Position numbers and translations under genes: made by a program. Under the pieces are notes generated by a model. That model searched no databases. It saw only the letters and a program-made list of their open reading frames with translations, and was not told the origin of the DNA. 64,000 bases of DNA. Origin: CAVPJW01 sp963705525 (GTDB lineage: Bacteria > Acidobacteriota > Vicinamibacteria > Vicinamibacterales > CAVPJW01). Positions 57,326-64,000 of the stretch are shown here, one piece after another; positions within the stretch are counted from its first letter, which is position 1, and each line of letters starts with the position of its first letter. The stretch is taken from assembly GCA_963705525.1 (NCBI GenBank), contig CAVPJW010000007.1, positions 186,001 to 250,000 on the forward strand. The letters run 5' to 3'.

Positions 57326-59035
57326 GTGCGCCGCGCCTCGCTAGCCCTGGTCCTCGCCGCCATGTTCATCGGAATTCCAGGAGCTCAAGCGCCTGGTGAT
57401 CGGCCAGCACCGAATCCGCGATCGACGAGATCGGTCGTGCTGGCGCGAAACGGCCTCGTGGCAACCAGCCAACCCCTCGCATCGGCGGCTGGCCTGCAAG
57501 TCCTGCAGGAAGGCGGCAACGCAATCGATGCCGCCGTCACCGCCGCCGCAGTGCTTGCGGTCGTCGAGCCCACGATGACGGGCATCGGAGGCGATCTGTT
57601 CGCGCTCGTCTGGGACGCCCGTACGCATTCGCTCCATGCGCTCAATGCCAGTGGACGATCGGGACACGCGGCAGCAGCCCAGGCGTTCAAGGATCGCGGG
57701 CTCACAGAAGTGCCGTCGACCGGCCCGCTGCCCGTCACGGTTCCAGGGGTGGTGGACGGCTGGTCCGAGCTTCTCTCCAAGCACGGCACCATCGACTTGC
57801 ACCGGGCATTGGCTCCCGCCATCAGGTACGCTCAGGAGGGCTATCCCGTTTCAGAGATCATCGCAGTGGACTGGGAGAGCGCGGCAGCAGATCTCGCCGC
57901 CGATCCCGCCGCCAAGGCCACATTCCTCCCTGATGGCCGTGCTCCTTCTCCGGGGCAGGTTTTCAGGAATCCGGGCCTCGCGAGATCACTGGGCCAGATT
58001 GCCGCTGATGGCCGCGACGCCTTCTACCGCGGCCCGATTGCCAAAGCCATCGCCGACGATCTCCAGAAACGACGTGGTCTCCTGGATCTGGAAGACTTTT
58101 CCACCCATCGTTCGGATTGGGTTCAGCCGCTCAGCACGAACTATCGGGGATACGACGTCTTCGAGCTGCCGCCAAATACCCAGGGGCTGGTGGCGCTCGA
58201 AATGCTGAACATTCTCGAGGGCTACGACCTCAAGTCGCTCGGACCGCAGTCCGCTGATTACCTTCACCTTCTCGTCGAAGCCAAGCGCATCGCCTACGCC
58301 GACCGCGATGCCTATTTGGCAGATGCGGATGCTGTACCCGCCGGACTCGTGCAGATGCTCGTCTCGAAGGACTATGCCGCCAAGAGACGAAAGGAGATCG
58401 ATCCGAAGAAGGCCGCGAAGACGTTCGCCCCAGGATCCTGGTCGCGGACGCCGACGGCGGCGCGGGTGGACATCGAGCACCTGAGCAGCGGCGACACGGT
58501 GTATCTCACCGCAGCCGACGGACAAGGCAACGTCATCTCGCTCATTCAGTCTCTCTTCTCAACGTTCGGTGCCTGCATCGTCGCCGGAGACACCGGAATT
58601 GCCTTGCACAACCGTGGAAGCATGTTCACCCTCGAGGCCGGCCATCCCGATCAGATCGCCCCGCGGAAGCGGCCCCTGCATACTCTCGTACCCGCCATGG
58701 TGCTGAAAGACGGAAAGCCCTGGCTGTCCTACGGTGTCATGGGAGGCGACATGCAGCCGCAGGGACACGTTCAGGTGCTGACCAATCTCGTCGACTTCGG
58801 CATGAATATTCAGGAAGCTGGTGAAGCCCCGCGTCTTCGACACTTGGCGAGCGGCGTCGCGCTCGAGAGCGCCATTCCGCCCGAAACGAGATTCGGACTC
58901 GACCTGCGCGGTCACCGTCTCGTGAATGCGATTGGGGTGTTCGGAGGATTTCAGGGAATTCTGATCGACCCCCGCAGTGGAGTTCTGATGGGCGGTTCGG
59001 ATCCGCGCAAGGACGGCCTCGCGGTCGGTTATTGA
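57326..59035 (+). CDS. ggt: Gamma-glutamyltranspeptidase
   Basis: 569 aa from GTG 57326, which gives a clean signal peptide (MRRASLALVLAAMFIGIPGAQA). The large-subunit part shows VLARNGLVATSQPLAS, GGNAIDAAVTAAAVLAVVEP and MTGIGGDLFALVWD; the autoprocessing Thr that becomes the nucleophile is in SSGDTVYLTAADGQGN. It hydrolyses or transfers gamma-glutamyl groups of glutathione and related peptides in the periplasm. It follows the lipoprotein gene and may be co-transcribed. An open frame upstream of 57326 overlaps the lipoprotein and is not needed. Confidence 0.93.
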   Translation: MRRASLALVLAAMFIGIPGAQAPGDRPAPNPRSTRSVVLARNGLVATSQPLASAAGLQVLQEGGNAIDAAVTAAAVLAVVEPTMTGIGGDLFALVWDARTHSLHALNASGRSGHAAAAQAFKDRGLTEVPSTGPLPVTVPGVVDGWSELLSKHGTIDLHRALAPAIRYAQEGYPVSEIIAVDWESAAADLAADPAAKATFLPDGRAPSPGQVFRNPGLARSLGQIAADGRDAFYRGPIAKAIADDLQKRRGLLDLEDFSTHRSDWVQPLSTNYRGYDVFELPPNTQGLVALEMLNILEGYDLKSLGPQSADYLHLLVEAKRIAYADRDAYLADADAVPAGLVQMLVSKDYAAKRRKEIDPKKAAKTFAPGSWSRTPTAARVDIEHLSSGDTVYLTAADGQGNVISLIQSLFSTFGACIVAGDTGIALHNRGSMFTLEAGHPDQIAPRKRPLHTLVPAMVLKDGKPWLSYGVMGGDMQPQGHVQVLTNLVDFGMNIQEAGEAPRLRHLASGVALESAIPPETRFGLDLRGHRLVNAIGVFGGFQGILIDPRSGVLMGGSDPRKDGLAVGY

Positions 59036-59111
59036 GTTCGTCGAGTCATCAACCGATCACGGAAGGAGAATCACCAGCCATCGGACCGCAGATCCGCGCA
59101 GGAGGTGGTAG

Positions 59112-60938
59112 ATGAGGCCCGGATTAGACCGCCGCGAATTTCTCAAGCGCTCGATGCTCGGGACGGCAGCGACGCCACTCGCCGTCCGGACGATCGGACA
59201 CACTGCCTCGCCGGCTGCCGCCAGACCCGACTCGCCAGCCAAAGTCTTTCTCCACGAGTTCGACTATGAGGGTGTCCGACTGCTCGACGGCATGCTCAAG
59301 TCGCAGCACGACACGGCGCGCAACTACTACCTCAACATCCCGGACGACGATCTCCTGAAGGGATTCCGTGCACGAGCCGGACAACCGGCGCCCGGGAATG
59401 ACATGGGCGGCTGGTACAGCGGCGATCCGAAGCGGCGTACGTGGTGGTCGGCCGGAGACACCTTCAATACCTTCGGCCAGTTCCTGAGCGGGATGGCGCG
59501 GATGTCCCGCGCTACCGGCGACGGGGAGATGTCTCGCAAAGCCGCCGGCCTGATGCGCGAGTGGGGCAAGACGGTTGAAGCCGACGGCTACTTTTACTAC
59601 TCACGCAAGCCGTGGCTTCCCCACTACATCTACGACAAAACGGTCTGCGGCCTGGTGGACCTCTGCAAGTATGCCGGGCAGAAGGATGCGCTGCCGCTCC
59701 TGAGCAGGATCACCGGCTGGGCCAACGCCAATCTCGATCGAAGCCGGAAGCCGGACGACAACGGCGAATGGTACACGCTCAGCGAAAACCTCTACCGCGC
59801 GTACGAACTGACGGGCGATTCGACCTATCGCACGTTCGGCGATGTGTGGCGTTTCACGGATTACTGGAACGCTTTCAACGGCGGAACTGCCATCACCCGG
59901 CACGGCCACCACGCATACAGCCACGTAAATACTTTGAGCGGGGCGGCGATGGCCTATTCCGTCACGGGCGATCGCGCATACCTGGATGCCATCACACACG
60001 CGTTCGACTGGCTGCAGGAGACGCAGTGCTTCGCAACGGGCGGGTACGGACCGGATGAGGATCTCGTTCCACCCGACGGCGAACTGGGCCGCCGGCTCGA
60101 AACGACCTACGCCTCGTTTGAAACCCCGTGCGGCAGCTGGGCGGCATTCAAGTTGAGCCGGTATCTGCTGCGGTTCACCGGCGAGGCGCGGTACGGCGAC
60201 TGGATCGAACGGCTGCTTTACAACGCCATCGGGGGAGCAATCCCTATGGGCCCGAGAGGGCAAACGTTCTACTACTCCGATTACCGGATGGGTGGCGCCA
60301 GGAAGATCTATCACTTGGACGGCACGTGGCCGTGCTGTTCCGGCACGTACCCGCAGGTCGTGGCCGACTATCACAACGTGATCTACTTCAAGGACGCCGA
60401 CGGTCTCTTCGTCAATCTGTTCGTCCCGTCTGAGGTCGCCTGGAACCAGTCGGGTGACGAGATCAAAGTGACGCAGGAGACGACTTATCCCGAATCCGAC
60501 TCGACGACGCTGACGGTGGGTGTCGGCAAGCCCGTCGCGTTCGCGCTGCGGTTCCGAGTGCCCGGCTGGTCTCAGGGCATGTCGATCAGCATCAACGGCA
60601 GGCCCGTTCAGGCCGAGGCCAAACCTGGCACGTGGGCCCGTGTTCAGCGTTCGTGGAACCCTGGCGATCGCATCTCTCTTCAGATCCCGATGCGGCAGGG
60701 CACCAAGAGCGTCGACCCCCAGCACCCCAACAGAGTGGCGTTCACATACGGGCCGGTCGTCCTGGTTCAGACCGTCGAGCCCGTGCTCGGACTGCCGAGC
60801 GGGGACGTCGCTGGTTCCCTGCAGAAGAGGAATGGGCTGGAATTCTCGATCGCCGGACAGCAACAGGCGCCGCTGGTACCGTTCCACACAGTCGGCGCCG
60901 GGAAGCCCTACAACATGTACTTCGACATCAGGAGCTGA
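59112..60938 (+). CDS. GH127/DUF1680-type glycoside hydrolase-like protein, Tat-exported
   Basis: 608 aa, AGGAGG before ATG 59112. The N-terminus has a twin-arginine motif (DRREFLKRSMLGTA). The (alpha/alpha) barrel of DUF1680 is suggested by YYLNIPDDDLLKGFR, GGWYSGD, ENLYRAYELTGD and ETTYASFETPCGSWAAFKLS, and the zinc-thiolate pair CC is in WPCCSGTYPQ, with another Cys in ETPCGSW. GH127 enzymes release beta-L-arabinofuranose from plant or cell-wall glycans. The sugar target here is unknown. It converges on the proline racemase gene with an 11-bp overlap. Confidence 0.83.
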   Translation: MRPGLDRREFLKRSMLGTAATPLAVRTIGHTASPAAARPDSPAKVFLHEFDYEGVRLLDGMLKSQHDTARNYYLNIPDDDLLKGFRARAGQPAPGNDMGGWYSGDPKRRTWWSAGDTFNTFGQFLSGMARMSRATGDGEMSRKAAGLMREWGKTVEADGYFYYSRKPWLPHYIYDKTVCGLVDLCKYAGQKDALPLLSRITGWANANLDRSRKPDDNGEWYTLSENLYRAYELTGDSTYRTFGDVWRFTDYWNAFNGGTAITRHGHHAYSHVNTLSGAAMAYSVTGDRAYLDAITHAFDWLQETQCFATGGYGPDEDLVPPDGELGRRLETTYASFETPCGSWAAFKLSRYLLRFTGEARYGDWIERLLYNAIGGAIPMGPRGQTFYYSDYRMGGARKIYHLDGTWPCCSGTYPQVVADYHNVIYFKDADGLFVNLFVPSEVAWNQSGDEIKVTQETTYPESDSTTLTVGVGKPVAFALRFRVPGWSQGMSISINGRPVQAEAKPGTWARVQRSWNPGDRISLQIPMRQGTKSVDPQHPNRVAFTYGPVVLVQTVEPVLGLPSGDVAGSLQKRNGLEFSIAGQQQAPLVPFHTVGAGKPYNMYFDIRS

Positions 60939-61950
60939 CGCGCCCGTCGATCCGAAATCCTTCCTTCAACGGATCATCGTCGTCGACGAGGAACTCGTGC
61001 TGGCCGGTCACCCAGGCCGATCCTTCGATCTCCGGCACGATCGCTTCGTGCTCGCCGACGACGGTCCGCGCCACAATCCTTCCTGAGAACGTCGTTCCGA
61101 TCAGGCTTTCGTGAACGAACGGACTGTGGTCCTGAAGCAGGCCCATCGCCGAGAGCACAGCCATGACCGCGCAGGTGCCGGTGCCACAGGGTGAGCGATC
61201 GACCTCCGCATCCGCGAAGATCGTCACGTTACGCAGGTCGGCCGACGGGTGTCGGGGCGGCCCCGTGAAGATCGTCCCGTAGATTCCGCGCAGGTCCTTC
61301 TCCGATGGATGGACGATGGACTGCGTCGCTTCGACCGCCTGCTTGATCTCCATGCCGAGGCGACGCAGATCCCCGAGCCGGTTCTGCTCGACGGGCACAC
61401 CGGCGGCCTCGCTATCGACGATGGCGTAAAAGGCGCCGCCGAATGCCACGTCAACCGGAATCTCCCGTGACCCAATCCTCACGGAAAGGCCAGGCAGGTA
61501 CACGAACGAGGGGACATTGGCAAACCGCACGCTTCTGACGCGGCGGTCCGACTCGGGTTCGAACTGTGCGGTCGCGCGGATCGGACCGGCTGGCGAATCG
61601 AGAACGATTCCGGCAGAGTCGGCGCGGTTCAGGATGAGTCGGTGCTCGAGCGCAATCGATACCACGGCGATGATGCCGTGACCGCACATCGTGCTGTAGC
61701 CCTCGTTGTGCATGAACAGCACGCCGGCATCGGAACCAGGCGCGACCGGTTCGGTCAGGACGGCGCCGTACATGTCGAGGTGGCCTCGCGGCTCCTGCAT
61801 GAGCGCGCGGCGGATCCAGTCGCAGTGAGACCGCACCCAGGCCCGCTTCTCGAGCATGGTCCGTCCTCGCGGCGAAGGAAACCCCTCCACGATGAGACGC
61901 AGCGGTTCGCCGGCGGCGTGTGCGTCGATGGTGCGAAGGCGGTGGATCAT
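60928..61950 (-). CDS. Proline racemase / hydroxyproline epimerase family protein
   Basis: 340 aa. It begins RLRTIDAHAAGEPLRLIVEG. The two active-site cysteines are in STMCGHG and DRSPCGTGT; having both fits a racemase or 4-hydroxyproline epimerase, whereas trans-3-hydroxyproline dehydratases have Thr at the second site. GIIAVVSIALEH and FGGAFYAIVD are conserved. The neighbouring divergent gene encodes an ornithine cyclodeaminase homologue, a pair often seen in hydroxyproline use, where that homologue reduces pyrroline-2-carboxylate. The exact substrate is not settled by the sequence. Confidence 0.88.
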   Translation of the reverse strand: MIHRLRTIDAHAAGEPLRLIVEGFPSPRGRTMLEKRAWVRSHCDWIRRALMQEPRGHLDMYGAVLTEPVAPGSDAGVLFMHNEGYSTMCGHGIIAVVSIALEHRLILNRADSAGIVLDSPAGPIRATAQFEPESDRRVRSVRFANVPSFVYLPGLSVRIGSREIPVDVAFGGAFYAIVDSEAAGVPVEQNRLGDLRRLGMEIKQAVEATQSIVHPSEKDLRGIYGTIFTGPPRHPSADLRNVTIFADAEVDRSPCGTGTCAVMAVLSAMGLLQDHSPFVHESLIGTTFSGRIVARTVVGEHEAIVPEIEGSAWVTGQHEFLVDDDDPLKEGFRIDGRVSS

Positions 61951-61966
61951 GGAGAGAAGTTGTAGT

Positions 61967-62032
61967 GCTTAGTTCCTGGTGCTCAGTTCTTGGTGAGTTC
62001 CTAAGAACAAAGAACTAACCCCTAAGAACTTC
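61967..62032 (+). repeat. Inverted-orientation AAGAACY repeat cluster
   Basis: Two minus-orientation units (CTTAGTTCCTGGTG and CTCAGTTCTTGGTG, a 14-bp period, 61969-61996) are followed by plus-orientation units (CTAAGAACAAAGAACTAA, then CCTAAGAACTT). AGTTCTT and AAGAACT can pair as a stem. The cluster fills most of the divergent region between the proline racemase and ornithine cyclodeaminase genes. Confidence 0.7.
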
Positions 62033-62055
62033 GCGTCTTTAGACACCCAGCCGAT

Positions 62056-62061
62056 TATAAT
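62056..62061 (+). promoter_or_regulatory. Perfect -10 element before the ornithine cyclodeaminase gene
   Basis: TATAAT at 62056-62061 predicts a start near 62068, about four bases before ATG 62072, so the mRNA should be nearly leaderless. No good -35 is seen at the usual distance. Confidence 0.45.
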
Positions 62062-62071
62062 CGCCCGGCTT

Positions 62072-63050
62072 ATGCCTCTTATCCTGAGCGAGAACGACGT
62101 GCGTTCGGTTTTGACCATGGACGATCTCATCGCCACCATGGAGAAGGCGGTGGGTCATTTCTCGGCGGGCCATGCGCAGCAGCCAGTGCGCACGGTGCTG
62201 CCTGCCGCCTCCGGCGGCTTCTTCGGCGTCATGCCTGCCTATCTCTCGGAGCCACGGGCGCTCGGCGCCAAGCTCGTCACGCTCTACACGAGCAACACCG
62301 CGAAGAACATTCCGACGCATCTTGCCACCATTGTCGTGCTCGATCCCGATACCGGGACGTCTTCAGGCGATCATGGACGGTCGATTCATCACCGAGGCGC
62401 GAACGGCGGCCGTTTCGGCCGTCACAGCCCGGCACCTGGCGCTTCCGCACGCGTCCACGCTTGCCATCATCGGCTCCGGCGTCCAGGCGCGTAGCCACCT
62501 CGAGGCTTTGCCGCTCGTCCGCCCCGTGAAGGATGTGCGCGCCTGGAGCCCCACGCGTGCGCATCTCGACGAGTTCGTCAAGGAAACGGCGCCGCACGTC
62601 GCCGCGAAGGTTCGAGCGTGCCATTCAGCCGAGGAGGCTGTGCGAGGCGCCGACCTCATCGTCCTTGCCACATCGTCGGTGACGCCGGTCGTGCAGACGG
62701 ATTGGGTCAAGCCGGGTGCGCACGTCATGTCCGTCGGAGCCTGCCGTCCCAATCAGCGTGAAATGGATCCAGACCTGGTGGGACGATCGCGCTTCTTCGT
62801 GGACTCCAAGGCGGCGGCACTCGTCGAATCGGGCGATGTCATCCTCGGCATTGCCGAAGGACGATTCACCGCCGACCACATCCAGGCGGAGATAGGCGAC
62901 GTCGTTCTCGGCCGCGCGCAGGGCAGGCGGACCGATGAAGAGATCACTGTGTTCAAATCCCTGGGGATGGCCGTCGAGGATGTGGCATCGGGCGAGCTCG
63001 CGTATCGGCGCGCGCTCGCGCGGGGTGTGGGAACGGAGGTCACGATCTGA
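62072..63050 (+). CDS. Ornithine cyclodeaminase / mu-crystallin family protein, one-base frameshift
   Basis: The first frame gives LILSENDVRSVLTMDDLIATMEKAV through IVVLDPDTGT; the second continues LQAIMDGRFITEARTAAVSAV, TLAIIGSGVQARSHLEAL (Rossmann loop), ADLIVLATSSVTPVV, GAHVMSVGACRPNQREMD and VTIFKS-type EEITVFKSLGMAVED. Removing one T at 62360 joins them as DPDTGT-LQAIMDG, exactly as in the family, about 325 aa. Members deaminate ornithine to proline or reduce cyclic imino acids; with the divergent proline racemase relative, pyrroline-2-carboxylate reductase is a good guess. Either sequence error or recent mutation. Confidence 0.8.
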
Positions 63051-63073
63051 TGGTTCTAAGGGTTCAAACGTTC

Positions 63074-63095
63074 CAGGGTTCCAAGTGGAACCCTG
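63074..63095. terminator. Hairpin between convergent genes
   Basis: CAGGGTTCC (63074-63082), loop AAGT, GGAACCCTG (63087-63095): a perfect 9-bp stem between the ornithine cyclodeaminase and coxB stops. Neither strand has a strong T-tract after it, so termination is plausible but not certain. Confidence 0.5.
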
Positions 63096-63101
63096 ACCTT
63101 G

Positions 63102-63857
63102 CTAGGACGCCGGCGTCTCCGCTAGCGCCGCCAGCTCCTCCTTCATCCACGCATCGTAATCGCTCTGCGACTTGATGCTGTAGAAGCCCCGCATGCGGTA
63201 GTGGCCCAGGCCGCAGAGCTGCGAGCAGTTGATTTCCCAGTCTCCCGTCTCGGTCGCCGTGAACCAGAGCGGGATGCTCATGCCGGGAATGGCATCCTGC
63301 TTCACGCGCATCTGCGGCAGAGTGAAGCTGTGGATGACGTCCTTGCTCGACAGGTGCACGATGATCGGCTTTCCGACGGGCAGGTTCAGCTGATTGATGG
63401 TCGTGACATCGTCCTTGCCGTCGGGATCGGACCGGTCGAGGCCGAGCGGATTTTCGGGTGCGACGAGCTTGATGTCGGTTCGGCCGAATCGGCCGTCGGG
63501 TCCCGGGTAGTGCACGTTCCAGGCGAACTGTTCACCGACGACCCGCACGATGACCGACTCACTCTGCGGCGGCATGTCGCTGACGCGCCTGGCCCAGGCC
63601 GGAATGGCAAAGAACACGATGAGGACGGCTTCAATCACCGCGACGGCGATCTCGATATAGCTCGAAAAGTGGCTCTTGACCCCGTGATAGTTCGCGCGCG
63701 GATTCGCGGACTGGCGGAATCTGAAGAGCACAATCACGAAGTAGATTCCCCAGCCGACGAACAGCACGAGCATCAGCCAGTGGATGATGACGATCATGTT
63801 GTCGATCTCGGCGGCGTGCGTGGACGCACCGGGTGGCATCCCCAGAAGCTGGTGCAT
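63102..63857 (-). CDS. coxB: Cytochrome c oxidase subunit II
   Basis: 251 aa with two transmembrane helices (IVIIHWLMLVLFVGWGIYFVIVLF; YIEIAVAVIEAVLIVFFAIPAW) and a periplasmic cupredoxin domain. The CuA ligands are complete: H in DVIHSFTLP, then C-x3-C-x3-H-x2-M in NCSQLCGLGHYRM. GEQFAWNVHYPGPDG is the conserved aromatic/acidic patch for cytochrome c docking. There is no C-terminal cytochrome c domain. The start overlaps the stop of the small upstream frame as TAATG, so translation is probably coupled; coxA and other oxidase genes should lie beyond the window. Confidence 0.93.
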   Translation of the reverse strand: MHQLLGMPPGASTHAAEIDNMIVIIHWLMLVLFVGWGIYFVIVLFRFRQSANPRANYHGVKSHFSSYIEIAVAVIEAVLIVFFAIPAWARRVSDMPPQSESVIVRVVGEQFAWNVHYPGPDGRFGRTDIKLVAPENPLGLDRSDPDGKDDVTTINQLNLPVGKPIIVHLSSKDVIHSFTLPQMRVKQDAIPGMSIPLWFTATETGDWEINCSQLCGLGHYRMRGFYSIKSQSDYDAWMKEELAALAETPAS

Positions 63858-64000
63858 TACGAATGTCCTCCCTGTCGGACTGCCTGCTGCATGATCGCCT
63901 GACGGGTCACGGCGCGACCGCGCCGCATCAGATAGATGAAAAAGGCGGCAAAGCTGGCCAGGACCACGCCGGTCACACCCAGCATCGCCAGGATGGCCAT
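63857..64000 (-). CDS. Small single-helix membrane protein upstream of coxB (possibly truncated at window edge)
   Basis: 47 residues from an ATG at exactly 63998-64000: one helix (AMLGVTGVVLASFAAFFIYLM) then a basic, Gln-rich cytoplasmic tail (RRGRAVTRQAIMQQAVRQGGHS). GGAGG near its end (before coxB) is well placed for coxB. The ATG could be internal to a longer protein extending beyond the window. It resembles a small assembly or accessory subunit of a respiratory complex in its context only. Confidence 0.5.
   Translation of the reverse strand: MAILAMLGVTGVVLASFAAFFIYLMRRGRAVTRQAIMQQAVRQGGHS

Noticed and set aside
63051..63101. tRNA-like T-arm string GGGTTCAAACG near the convergent hairpin
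   Set aside because: No cloverleaf, acceptor stem or anticodon arm can be built around it.
1..64000. CRISPR arrays, insertion sequences, integrase genes or attachment sites
   Set aside because: I searched by eye for regularly spaced repeats, transposase motifs and tRNA-linked direct repeats and saw none.

Overview
The window looks like a chromosomal stretch of a GC-rich soil-type bacterium, most likely Acidobacteriota and perhaps the Vicinamibacteria. The best clues are a VWFA-related protein of the type expanded in Acidobacteria (55301-56215), a futalosine-type menaquinone gene (mqnD-like), many secreted peptidases and a DUF5916 barrel, and short dispersed AAGAACY intergenic repeats. The lineage call is inference. 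I see no rRNA, tRNA, CRISPR array, insertion sequence or prophage.

Layout. 1-5421: vitamin B12-type uptake operon (TonB receptor cut by the window edge, ATPase, permease, periplasmic binding protein, and a second binding protein without a signal peptide). 5478-9418 (minus): mqnD-like gene, two unknown small envelope proteins, and an iscR-iscS-iscU operon. 9490-12384 (minus): a compact sulfur operon (cysM-like synthase, JAMM protease, and a three-domain sulfur carrier/E1/rhodanese fusion) behind a near-consensus promoter with an IscR-like operator. 12470-18268: SIMPL protein, homoserine dehydrogenase, CoA-transferase, two unknowns, menaquinone methyltransferase, and a barrel-like protein. 18269-24851: queD and queC, a DUF4097 lipoprotein, nagA, a DUF5615 protein, a deoxyhypusine-synthase-like protein, and a sigma-54 activator. 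25222-29604: an HD-GYP/GAF/GGDEF protein, fabI, and two unknowns. 29723-37484: an arginine regulon (argG-argR divergent from argC-B-D-A-J-F) with three ARG boxes phased at 20 bp. 37492-44918: acyl-CoA ligase (frameshifted), lipoprotein, pxpA, and a giant M14 peptidase. 45046-46553: a DGQHR/DndB-like gene with its own promoter and a downstream structured region ending in a terminator. 46644-63050: secreted M14 peptidase, Tat-exported class V aminotransferase, DUF5916 protein, HGSNAT-like membrane protein, FTR1 iron permease, VWFA protein, lipoprotein, gamma-glutamyltranspeptidase, GH127-like protein, and proline racemase / ornithine cyclodeaminase homologues. 63102-64000: cytochrome c oxidase subunit II and a small membrane protein at the edge.

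How the genes work together. A sulfur and iron theme runs through the window: IscR/S/U, a sulfur-carrier cysteine pathway and the iron permease. Similar GAC-N7-GTC operators overlap the promoters of the cysteine operon and the iron permease, so the local Rrf2 regulator is a plausible shared controller. The arginine block is a nearly complete ArgR-controlled pathway; argH is not in the window. The peptidases, GGT and 5-oxoprolinase subunit suit a peptide scavenger.

Sequence quality. Three otherwise intact genes (17431, 37492, 62072) each carry one apparent single-base insertion. This looks more like consensus error than independent decay, so those products are probably full-length in the organism.
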